Source: Amphibalanus amphitrite (lineage: Eukaryota > Arthropoda > Thecostraca > Balanomorpha > Balanidae). From it: a stretch of DNA of 64,000 bases. Where the stretch lies: contig NW_024881566.1 of assembly GCF_019059575.1 (NCBI RefSeq), positions 186,001-250,000 of the forward strand, in the 5' to 3' direction. Under the pieces are notes generated by a model, which made no database searches, had not been told where the DNA came from, and saw only the letters and a list, made by a program, of their open reading frames with translations. The translations under genes and the position numbers were made by a program. The first letter of the stretch is position 1; each line of letters starts with the position of its first letter. Below, in pieces: positions 9,801 through 21,800 of this stretch.

Positions 9801-12800
9801 ATGGAAGGAGGGTGTGTCCGTCAGCGCACGCCACAGGCGGGGCAGGATTGTCCTACGGCAGGACTAACAGAGCGACAGCACAGTACACCGCCAGAGAGCG
9901 ACAGAAAGTCACGATACAAAAGCCCGCCCCGTCCCCGGACAGAACACGCCGTGTTGAGAGCCGAGAGCGGACGGCAGAGTCTCTGGTCTGACACAGAACA
10001 AATATGTCCACAGCGCACATATGTGATTGTAATCTTAGTTCTCCTTCCGTGACATCTAAATTCTAAACCAGCCCCTGATGCCTGCATTTCCTGACCCCTA
10101 CCACTGCCATCTCTCCTTCCTTTCTACTCCCCTACCCGCATATCCACCCTCTCCTTCCCTGTTCCCCGCACTCTCCGCCCCCCTCTCCACACTCTCCGCA
10201 CTCCCTTCCGTGGACTCTCCACTCCCTTCCGTCCCCCTCTCCCCGCACTCACCACTCCCCGGTCGACCAGCTCGCGCTGTGCGGAGGAGGCCGCCTTCAC
10301 CAGCGCAGAGGTGGCCGCCGCGATCGACTGGCATGACTCCAGGATCAGCTCGTCAAAGTTCATATCCTGGTCGGCCTCCTGTGGCGACAGACGGGGTCAC
10401 GGGTCAGAGGTCAGGTCACGGCTGGGTCAGAAGTCAGGTCAGTGACACGGCGCCGGTGGCTCGGCCCGGGACGGAGGCAGCGCCTCCCGTCGGTAATAAT
10501 ATGTCTGATATCTGGTTGATTGAAAACACAACCAAGAATATCAAACATATCTGACCGCCGGGGGCAGGTCTCCCGGGCCAGCTCTGGACGACTGACTGTC
10601 TGAGCCGTAAACAGACGCATTGCACCTGGTAAAGACAAGACGTCATATCGCTACTCAGCCAGCAATGAGCATACATTGTCGTGAGTGCTTCAAATCGCAC
10701 GCGGTTCAAGACACGGCAATCCCTGATGACTTGTCGCTCCCTTCTCCGTCAGCACACCATCATGCATAGTTTAACTACCCGTCACAAAAGCAGCTTTCTC
10801 ACTGGGTTGTAAATCTAACAACGATAAAAAGTTTTCTACGCTCTCCTATTCAGCTACCTACCTTGACCTGCCGCCGGGGACGGAGGGCGGCCAGTTTCTT
10901 GGCAGCGGCGTCGATGGAGGAGGCGGCGCCGAGCAGCTCTGTCTCGGCGATGGCGCACGGGTCGTCCGGATCTACCCAGTCACTGCCTGTTGGACGGGCG
11001 GGCGGCGGGAAGAGTGTCAGCAAAGACAGCGAGGGTGGGCGGACTGGTGAGGGAAGACTGGGGGCTTGTGAGGAAGGATTTCAGGCTAAAATGCAGCTGG
11101 GAATGGAGGGCAAGATAGGGTGCTGAAACTGGTGAGAGAAGTGAGGTGAAGTGCGGGTGAAGAGAGACAACGGGCGTCTGGTGAGGGGTTGAGTGGGCGT
11201 TGAGAATGGTGGGTGAGGTGAAGGGCAATTGAAGAGGGACAGGCGGACGACGGGCGAGTAGTGGGAAGAGACAGACAGAGGAGAGATGATTGATGAGCCG
11301 GGGAGACATTTTGCGACGAGACCAAACCATCAAACTTACATTACCGCCGTAAACTTTAGTCAAAACATAACTTCAGCAAAACCGCTCTCCAGGCCACCAA
11401 CTGAGCTGAATATCCTGACACGTTATGTAAGTCATACAACATCAATATTTTTTGCAACTACATGCTACTGTTAGTCTCGGCAAGAATCCACACATCTTAA
11501 AAAGTAATCATTAGCTGGGTCAGTGGCCAGTGCCGAACCAAAGCACTGACTAGATGAGACGCTCCACGCAGCGAACGCACTCGTCTTCCCAGCATCAGCT
11601 CGAGCATCAGTATCAGTTCTCTACAAGGAGCGTTAAGACGTCCTGGGTCACTACTGTGCAGGCACGAGCGGGTCGGTCCGACTCTAGCGAGCCTCCGCCG
11701 TCCCTCAGCTAGTCACAGCACACGCAGACAGATGAGGAGGGTGAGAGAAAGAGAGAGACAGCCAGCGAAGAAGGACATTCCCATGCGGAGATCGGCGTCC
11801 GCAAAGGACTGGCAGAGTCTGGGAGCCACGCCGAGCCACGCCGGGCCCGCTCGAACCAGGCGAGATCAGTGAGAGACGCAGGCAGTTACCCCGCAGTCGG
11901 CGCCGCCGCCTAAGAATTAGATCAGCTCCACTCTGTCGACTGAGCTAGGTGGGTGCTAGTCTGCTGCTAGTCTGCTGCTAGTCTGCTGCTAGTCTAGTCG
12001 GAGGTTATCCGGAGCCACACAGAGAGAGCACACACAGACTCACCGTTACCATGGAGACCGTAGTGACCGCCGCTCTCAGCTGCGCGCACACAGCTCGGTC
12101 AGACAGGGCCGGGGAGGGGCAGACGAGCCCGCGACCGGCCGCACACAGACACACAAACACAGGGAGGGCTGGAGCAGAGACTGAGGCGCGGTGACGAACT
12201 CTGTTTTGGTCAGGATATAATGTTGTTGTTTTTTTAATGCTAAAATAATTAAAAACATAGCATGGATGAAAACCCTTGCTCGGAATATTTCAGATCATAT
12301 GAAGCGACCAACAATGCTGGTGACCACTGTATAGTTTTCGGATCTTAGTGTCATCGAATAACAAGATCGTCAACTTCCTATAGTTTAGGCTGCTGGAATA
12401 CCAAGCGGACTGAGCCGCAGCAATATCCGGCAATGTCCAAAGACTGAGTTCATCACTCCCGCCTCAGTCTCTCTCCAACACACGTAGTCACAGAGACGGC
12501 ACGCGGGTGAAACACGGGCACACGGCACACATTAGCCGGCCGTCCAGCCACTACCTACGGGGCGCGGCGGACAGTGCTGTGTTGGTGCGGGAGGCGATAC
12601 TGGTGCTGGTGCGGTTGGTGCAAGAAGACAATGCTGCCGGCCGGTGACGGTGCAGTGCTCTATGCGAGTCTAGTGCTAGGTGTTGCTTAGCGCTACAGTC
12701 TGAGATAGCCCCTAGAGCTGTGTGTGTGTGGGACGAAGCACGCAGCCGGGCGGTGTCTAAAGCGGGGGTCGAGCGGGGGACAGACGCAGGAGCCACGGTA

Positions 12801-15800
12801 CGGCCCGCACGCCTGCACCGGATTAATCACCGTCACACTGGCATGGACTCACGGCTGTCTGGCGCCCGCCGTCCGCCGTCCCTTCGGCTGCTGCCGCGGA
12901 GTGCCCCACCTCCCCCGTCCCGTCCCGTGAGACCCACCTTTGAGCTGCTCGGCGGCTGCCACCAGCTCCGTGACACACTGGGCGATCTGGCGACTGACAG
13001 CCGGCAGCTGCTGCTTCGACTCCACGGTCGGCTTGTTGAGGATGGTCAGCACCCACTGTAGCAGACGGCGGTATTCGGCAGCGATACTGTGACCCGCCTC
13101 CAGCGTACGCGTCTTCAGCTCGGCAGACTCAGCACTGTACGCCGCGCCCTGCGCCGCACAACAGGAAATGACAGCGTTAACAGAGGATCAGGAAACGCTT
13201 AAACTTGGCGTGCAAAAATCCCGATCGCAGCAATATGACCGCAACTTACACCTGCTACACACACAAACTAGTTCCGGTGACTGCGGAAGCAGCGTTTGAC
13301 ACTGTGGAGCATAAATACAAGGTAGTTTCCAGGTACCTTGCAGGCGGTCAGCATGTCAGCGATGGCCTTCCGGCCAGCGTTGGCCGCCGCAATGACGTCA
13401 TCCTGGCGGCAGCTGTTACCGGCGGCCACGGCGCGCGCCGTGGCCTGCGTCACCGGCTTGGTGGCACGGATCAGCTCCTCCGGGGTCACCTGAGGGCGCA
13501 CGGCGGTGGTGTACGGGTTAGTGGTAAGGTTACATGTCAGAGATCAGTCAAAGATCAGTGGGGTCAGTCACAAACGGTCAAAAATATGGACCATGGGCAA
13601 GAAATGTCCAAATAATTAGCGATTACAAGACATTAGTTGACACTTTATCAGATTGGTAGCGACGAAACTCATACTACAGAGGGAGTAGCCTATTTTTTCA
13701 CCCCTCGTGAAAACCCCTCACCCAATTCCAGTACCTTGCCCTTGGGCGGGTCGGCCGAGTCGAACGCCTTGAGCTCCTGCGCCAGTGCCTCCACGGTGGC
13801 CTCGAGGGCGCGCGTGCCGCGGTTGTGCTCGTCCTCGACCACCTTCACCGTCTTCAGCAGCGAGGTGACGTTGGTGACCATCACCTGTAGGCGGGTGGAG
13901 GGCAGGTATGTTAGACGCCGACGAGGTTCGACAGGACCGGAGACGGGAAGGGAGCGGCAGGGAGCAGCCAGGAGTCGGTAGAAGGGTAGAGGAACGAATC
14001 TTCAGAAGCCGGTAGGGGAGAGGGAATGCGCGGCCAGCAGGCAGTGAAGTGGAGGCAGGAGCGACTACTAACGGTGGATGGAGGCGGCCAGCCATCAGGA
14101 GATAGTAAAAGGGAGGGAGGCTAAAGGGCATGTCAGTGGCTGGCGTGAAGATAAATCCAGACTCAGAGAGAGACATGTGCTTAGAAGGATTGAGGGCAGT
14201 GAGCTCCAAGAGTAGATGTTATTGATAGATCTGAAAAGGGGGTTATGTTGATAGGACACAAAACAAGATAGTAGCGTGACCGCCCACTTCTAGACAGGGA
14301 GACAGGACACCCGAGAGGGCAAAACAGGAGAGGGCAAGACAGGAGCGCAATGGAACAGGAGAGTCGGCAAGTCGTGGTCAGACAGGCAGCCAGTACCTGC
14401 TCAGTCAGGCTATCTGGACATCCGGTACTTTCCCAGGCCGGTTGAGAGATTGGAGCTCAAACAACACAGGACCGGCCAGTTGGGCGCAGCCGGTAACACA
14501 CCGCACACGACAGGGTACATCGCACTAACGGGACATCACCGACACACGGCACACACACGCGCACGCACACACAAACACATAAGGACACCAGGGTCATGCT
14601 CTATGCGCGCATGGCTGGTGGGTGGGTCGGCGAAGCTAGCTAGGCACACGGAGAGGCCGGAAAAGGCGGATGTGCGGCGGGAAAAGGCGGGGACAGACGG
14701 GCGGAGCGGGCCGGCACACGGGTTAGCTGAGCAGGCGGGCAGCTCGGCGGGTCACCGCGCTAGTCTAGGCTGGGCCGGCGGCGGCCTGTTAGTCTCAGAT
14801 AGAGATAGAGGGTCAGCCAGCGCCCTGCGGGGCCGTCCTACCTGAGAGGGAGCCGCGCACCGCCACCAGCGCCGGGGAGCCGCCGCCGCCGCCTCCGGGA
14901 TCTGACCTGACCTCTCTGTCGGACTCCGGGACCTGACCTGACATCTCTGCCGGCCTCCGGGACCTGACCTGATACTTCTCTGATGGCCTCGTCCGATCTG
15001 ACAGCCCCGCTGGCTCTGACTCCGACTGCTCTGCGCAGTCTGATTCGATTCAGATCGGACTCAAGAGCCCTAGCCTGACAGCCCCTTACGGATAACACCC
15101 GACAGACAGTCATTCAGACTCAAACCTAACCTAGCAGTCACTCTGATTCCGACAAAGTTCCGCGTCCTCCGAGCACACAGGAACTCTATCAAAATTCGTG
15201 TATTAAAGCTCGAAGCGACGAACTTGGCGCATCTAACGGTGGGCACGGCGGACCACAGCCGCCTCCTGCATCGAGACCGCGGCGCCGCCGGCGCGGAACG
15301 ACAAACCAACTCTGCAGCATCACCCCTGGCGACTAGTCCCCTCTGAACTCAGCAAGCTACCACTTTACGGTCGGCAGTTGGACACTTTTCCCGTTTATCT
15401 GACGGCTAGTATTCCAAGTTAGCATCCGTTACTCGAAGACGATACCCCCGACGTGAGATTCGCATAGACTAGCGTGAGAGGGACCCAGCGACTGCTCGCG
15501 CGCGCGGGGCGGCGGCCCGCTCAGAAGGTGCGGATAATTTTGGCGCTGTCAATATCTGGCTGCGGCTGATTGAGGTTCTCGACACTGAGCAATCGGATGA
15601 GCTCCTCCTCCTGATCTGAGACGGCCCAGTCGGTCACGTAGTCCGACTCAGAGGCATAGCCGGCCTGCGGTGGACGAGAGAGACAGACGGAGGGCCGGGC
15701 CGGGCGGGCGGCCGTCAGTCGACCGGCCCCGGACAGAGCGACAGAGCGGCAGGGAGAGGGAGAGAGGGAGGGGGAGGGAGAGGGCCGGGGCGGGCGGCCG

Positions 15801-18800
15801 TCAGTCCACCGGCCCCGGACAGAGCGACAGAGCGGCGGGGAGAGGGAGGGAGAGAGGGAGATGGAGAGGGAGAGGGAGAGGGAGGGAGCGGGCGGCCGTC
15901 AGTCCACCGGCCCCGGACAGAGCGACAGAGCGGCAGGGGAGAGGGAGGGAGAGGAAGGACGGAAGGAGAAGGAGAGATGGAGAGCGGCCGTCAGTCCACC
16001 GGCCCCGGACAGAGCGACAGAACGGCGGGGGAGAGAGGGGGAGGAAGAGAGGGAGAAGGAGAAGGAGAAAAAGAGGGAGATGAAGAGACGAAGGTCGGCG
16101 ATGAGCGGTCTCTACAGTACGGACACTACGGGGAGAGCGGCCGACACGGGATTTGGGAATAGCATCAGAGGACCGGGAATCGAACGGCATACACACAGTT
16201 AACGGAGCTACGCCTTCCAAACGAGCAACGTTATTCATGGCGGAAATATTAATGTCACAAATGACAATCAACATCTCGAAAACATCGCGCTTCAACACAT
16301 GCCGCGTCGATATGAGTAAAATAATTAATCAACACAGTCCGAACAAATTCAAATGATATGTTAACATGTTAAATTGGTTACGTGCCCCACTACTACTTTC
16401 AAGTTTTGATAAAATGGCTCGCAAAGTTTGGTAGCGCCTTACCCGCAAAAAAAGCGAGTCATGAATTAAGCATACTTTCCGCCATTTTAAAGAGCTGGAT
16501 CCTCTCAAATAAAAATGTCTTCATTTAATTACGTGAATTTTTACTAGAGGCAGCGTTTTGGGAAAGTGTTTCGATATTGTGATAAACAAATAAAATGGAA
16601 TGCAAGTAATGACACACATCATATGCGTCAAAATATCTAAAATATTACGATTTTTTCAGAAGCAAATAAGGATAACAATCCATCAAACATTCTTTCCGTG
16701 TCACCCGCCACCTAGCATTTCCGTCTGATGGCGATGGTGAGCCCTATCACTGAAAAACACCAGGCACCGCCGTAAAGTCCATCCTGCTGGCTTCAGCAAC
16801 TCCTGCCTCCCAGAAATTAATTGGACTGCGGCCCGCGGACCTAGTCGAGAAGGGTGCCGCCCACCCCGTCCCGCCCGCAGACCCACCTTGGCCGACTCCT
16901 TGAGGTTGAGCATGGCCGGGTCGGTGGACGGTTTGCCGGCGGCCGACTTTGTGGCGTGGATCAGGTCGCCGAGGGCCGAGGCCACGTCACGGACGGCGTT
17001 CATTAGCATCACCTGTCGACGGGAGCGGATGACATGGGTCAGCCGCGGGAGGGGGGGGGGCACTGGCCAGGGGTCAGCGGACTCCCGCAGGGGCTGACAG
17101 GTCGAGCGCCATGTCATCCGCAAAGTCTACATCTGCCGACTAAATTCACTCAATGCTTATAACGTGTGACACAGCTGATGGTTTCTTTTCTTCTCGAGCA
17201 TTTGAAAAAAAAAATCAATGGCCGTAAAGTTGATCATCCATCCCGTCCGTCAGCTAACCCTCAGTCAGAACGATAAGCATTCATCACCGATCATCCCCTC
17301 GCTCTCTCACCTGCGCGTCTGTGTTGTCGGTGCCCAGGCTGGCGGCGCCCAGTTTAACGACGTCCGCCAGCTGCAGGATTGTGGCCACCGCGTTCTGCGC
17401 GGCCGAGGCCAGCTGCTCCTGGGTGCTGGCCGCGCCGGCCACCAGCGTCTTGGTGTCCTCGACCAGCGCCTTGGCCGTCTTCAGGATGGTCTCGCGGTGG
17501 TCGGAGAAGGTGTCCTCCTCGTTCTCGGCAGGTAGGGTGCCGGCAGTGGCGAACTGCGGGACGGACGGGCGGTCAGTGCACAAAGCGATAGTGTCGGTAT
17601 AGCTGCTAGTTACTCCTCATTAACCCGCGCCCTGCTGGGGGGGGGGTGTTTGAACACCCCCCCTTGCGGTTTTTCGCAAATATCTCAAAAACGGCGGCGC
17701 GGAGCGCCGCCGTTTTTGGTACACCTTATCATACATCAATTCTACACATGTTGTGAAAATTTCAGACCAAGGTCATTCAAGGTCAGGTCACCAGGTCACT
17801 TGAAGTGACCTCACCTCATAAAAAGTTTCAATGTCTGTCATAGCTACACCGAGTGACCGATCGCTTTGAAACTTTCAGCGATTGCTAAGAGTAATAGCAT
17901 GTACAAAATGTATATCTCAGAATTTTGATATCGATGACCTAAGGTCAGGTCAATTTTGCGACCTCCCCATTATAAGTCAATGGGAGAAAATTGAAATGCG
18001 CCTCCTTTGGACGAAAGACATTATAAACACTCCCAAACACTGAATTACAAGTGGTTTAGACACACTGAACATGAAAATGGTGTCCGTGACCCCTGTTTAT
18101 GCCCTGAGGTCATCTTAGGTCACGAATGGTATCCAACAGTTTTTCGCAAATAACTTTTGATAGAGGCATGCTAGAGCGATGAAAACGCCTTAGATGTGTT
18201 CTGTTCAGCTCGACGATACGGATCGACTGATATGCAACATGGCCCTTTCCGGTCAGGTCATGACCTTGACCTGAGGTCAAATTTTCAAGTTGACCTTTCA
18301 AGGTCAAGTTATAGTTCATTCGATGCGTCTTGACGAGAGGAACACGATGCCGGTAAAAGTAAGCTCGTACAAGGCTTGGGTCAAAAGTTATTGCAGAAAA
18401 ACTGTTTCCGAAAAATCGTCTATTTTTGCAGTTTTTGCCCCCTGCAGGCAAAACCGTTGACGTTAGGTCAAATCTGAGAGAATTACTCAGAAAGGGCGTT
18501 AATAGGGCTATCGAATGCGCTTTTCCGCGGCGCTGTAGCTCTATTGGTTCCTGAGTTATGCGTTGGCGTCTTGGAAATTGTCGACATTTGACCTGAAAAT
18601 CGGCGAAATTTTGCCTTCAATGACCTCTGGTGACCTGACCTTTGACCTGACCAAAAAATTGACCGAAGTGATTTCCTCATTATTTTTGACGCTCTTTCGA
18701 ACGCCGCCTTCCGCGTGTCGCTACGTGGCCCAGGAGCCGAGTTAGAAGGGGGGGTGTTCAAACACCCCCCCCCCCCCAGCAGGGCGTGGAAATCCAGGAC

Positions 18801-21800
18801 CCCCAGCCGGGCGCGGGTTAACCTGTGTATGGCTGTGACTTGTTCTTCGCCACCTTTTTAACAGTCTATTACAGCATAGAACACAATTTAACTGTTTATA
18901 CATACGGTATTCCCTGACCAGACATGCATTTCCCAATCATACGCCGGTATGCATGCATGTATGTATGTATTTACGGCGCACTCATCTCTATGTGGTCAAA
19001 GAGCTATTCTCTAGTCAGACCATCCGACCATCCAGCCCAGTTACCTCACCCAAACCCACTTAACACCATCCTCCGTTCCTCTGCCCGCGCCTCACCATGA
19101 TGGTAGTGTCCAGGTCGCCGATGATACCCGACACGGTGGAGGCGGCGTTAATGCACGCCTGTGTTCCGCGCGAGCCCGCCTGGAGAGCTGACAGCACCTG
19201 GGCCACCTGGCGAAAGAAGAGCAGCACATTGTCAGAACAAAGCCACGGCATAGCTTCCCACACAATACGGCCAATTCTCTCTCTGCATGTATGTTGTATA
19301 ATTCAGTCGACTATCTAACTAAACATATTCCAAATGTGATAAAGAAAGGAGTTAAGCAGCGCATCACGATATGCAGCTTTGAGGCTTACACAATACCTTC
19401 ATTATCTATGACCGTGTAACCATGTAAGCCGTGTAAGGAAGCCTATCACCACCAACTTTGTCGTAAGCGCGTTTTCCTCACAGTCTCCTCTGATGTTAAT
19501 TGTCCTTGCTCGGTGCTTAGTGCTTACGGGGCATTCCACGTCAAATCGAACAAAAATCGGCTGTTTTGCACCTTACCATCAGCGATTTCATTATAAATTT
19601 GTGAGCGAGTTCCTGTGTCGCCCCGGACGTTACATTGATGTTTTTTTGCACATTCTGACCACAGGTCTTCTAAATATAGGGCATCAAATTTTTACAAAAT
19701 GTTGCATCTTTATATTTTTGAACGACCATAACTTTGGTTGTACTTGTTTGATTTGAATGAAATAAACCTTACTGTTTAGGTAATTTCTTAAGCATTTGTT
19801 TAGAATTGCATCGACTTAAATATATGACCTTGAAATTTGCTTAACTCTGTTCTTAAGCACAAAAATTGAAATAGCAAAAAACACGCCACCTTCGATTTGG
19901 CTCATTTTCATATATTTTATTGCCTACCATATTCTTAACAACCTGTGAAAAAATTAGAGTGGGCCATTCATAAGTTTTGAAGAAAATGGCACATATGCAA
20001 ACGTATGTTAGCACGCGCAGTGGAGGGGGAAGAGTGAATTTCGCCCCACCCCTCCTGTTTTTCGCCAATATCTCATAATATTGATGCGAAATTACTTATG
20101 GCTACCTGTCCAGAATTGAATTGCACATCTCATCGTGCAAGGAATAAGAAAATCGGTTCACAACTGTTCTAGTAATAGCGGTGTAAAGTGAACATACTGT
20201 CGCCGCGGCGACTCGGCAGCCGGCGCCGACCGCTACGCGCCGCCTGAATTGTAGACTGTGCCGGGACGGAACGGAACGGTTCCGTCTTTACATCGCGCTC
20301 CTTACCGCTGATTACGTTCGATTCGCGTCAAATTTTGTGAGAAGACTAAGAAATGTACAGGCAATCTTATGGTGAAAGAATTCTGAAAATAGGTTGGTAA
20401 ACAATTGAAATATGAACGTTTAAACAAAAAATTGTGACTGCTGCGTTTCCCACGTCGGCCGATCCCGCCTCAGCCGGCGACATGTTACTCTTAGCAGGAC
20501 TCTAACTGCCATATTTATTATCGGATTAACTAGAAATTCCCCATACATACTCAAAAATGTATGTTCTTTCGTATAGTGAAGATCAAAAGACGTGAAGATA
20601 TCGTTGCGTGATATTGTTTTCGTTGAATTTATTTCATGATGCATTTCCACACGGCTCAAAATTCACCGCAAAATACCGTTTGCCTGAGACACTTTTACAA
20701 TGGAACGTGAATGCTTGACTACGATGACTATGCATTTCCATTCTCGCAGAGTTTGGGATATCACTAATCAGCAATCATTCATTTCAGAAAGTGTACACAA
20801 GCAAGCATGTCTTGACTCTGTCTTTCAAGGTCACGCGCGGTTGCGTGATGTTGATGCATGAAAACGGCGTTTGCTGCGAAAGTTATGAATGGCCCACTCC
20901 AATTTTTTCACAGATGGTTAGGAACATTGTGACGGACATAATATGTAAATATTACTCAAATCGAAGGTGGCGTGTTTTTTGCTATTTAAATTTTTCTGTT
21001 TTAATTCAAGGTGAAATGCATTTCAAGGTCACTTCAATTTAATTTTATAATTAAAAATCAAAGCCTTATCAATTGCCTACAAGACCCTGTTAATATCATT
21101 TTGATACCAGAAAAGGAACCAGAGTTATAAGCATTTAAAAAAATGATGTGTTGCATTTTTGGCTATATTCGATGACCTATATCTCGGCGATACGTTATCA
21201 AATTTCGAAAATATTACACGTAACTCAGTTTTGAACCATGCCCAGTCTGCCTACACATTTTCAGAAAAATGGAAGGGGATGACGGATTTCGGTGTTTGAT
21301 TTGACGTGGAATGCCCCTTACCTTATCCTGGACGACTTTGTTGGCCTCCAGCACCTCCCTCTGAGCGGTCGGGTCGGCCGGCGCCGCCTGGCAGCTGCCT
21401 CCGGCCTTCACCAGGCCCACACACGACTGGCCCAGGTCCTGGACTGACGAGTGCAGGCGGTTGCTGCCGAGAGAGAGGTAGCGGGAGTTAGGTCAGATGG
21501 GGGGGGGGGGGTGAAGTGGGCAGGGACAAGAGAGAGGGACAGTGGGAAAAGTACAAACGGACGAAGGGGAGATGGGAGTACGACTGGTAGTTCAGCCTCA
21601 GAGACTCTGCAGCAGCGAGATACGTCGAGACTTACTGAAGCACACTTGAGTTACCTGCGAACATCCCGGGCACATAGTTGGAATTATACCTAACTGAAAG
21701 ATTCTTAGCTGGGTTGAGAGCTGTTAGCCGATGGCTGTGTTGATAGCTTACCCTTAGTGGGTTTTTTCTCCAAACTTCACTAAACCCTCTCGGAGCGCCT

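Larger units (their letters stand above)
13885..16886 (-). other. Talin intron 35
   Basis: This 3 kb intron holds a purine-rich repeat array (15711-16100), the alternative terminal exon (15521-15664), three 31-32 bp repeats (14892-14986) and GC-rich frames without support. The stretch 16100-16700 is AT-rich and looks empty. Confidence 0.7.

Noticed and set aside
15670-16202. Arg/Glu/Gly-rich frames on the plus strand
   Set aside because: They are translations of the GGGAGA repeat array.
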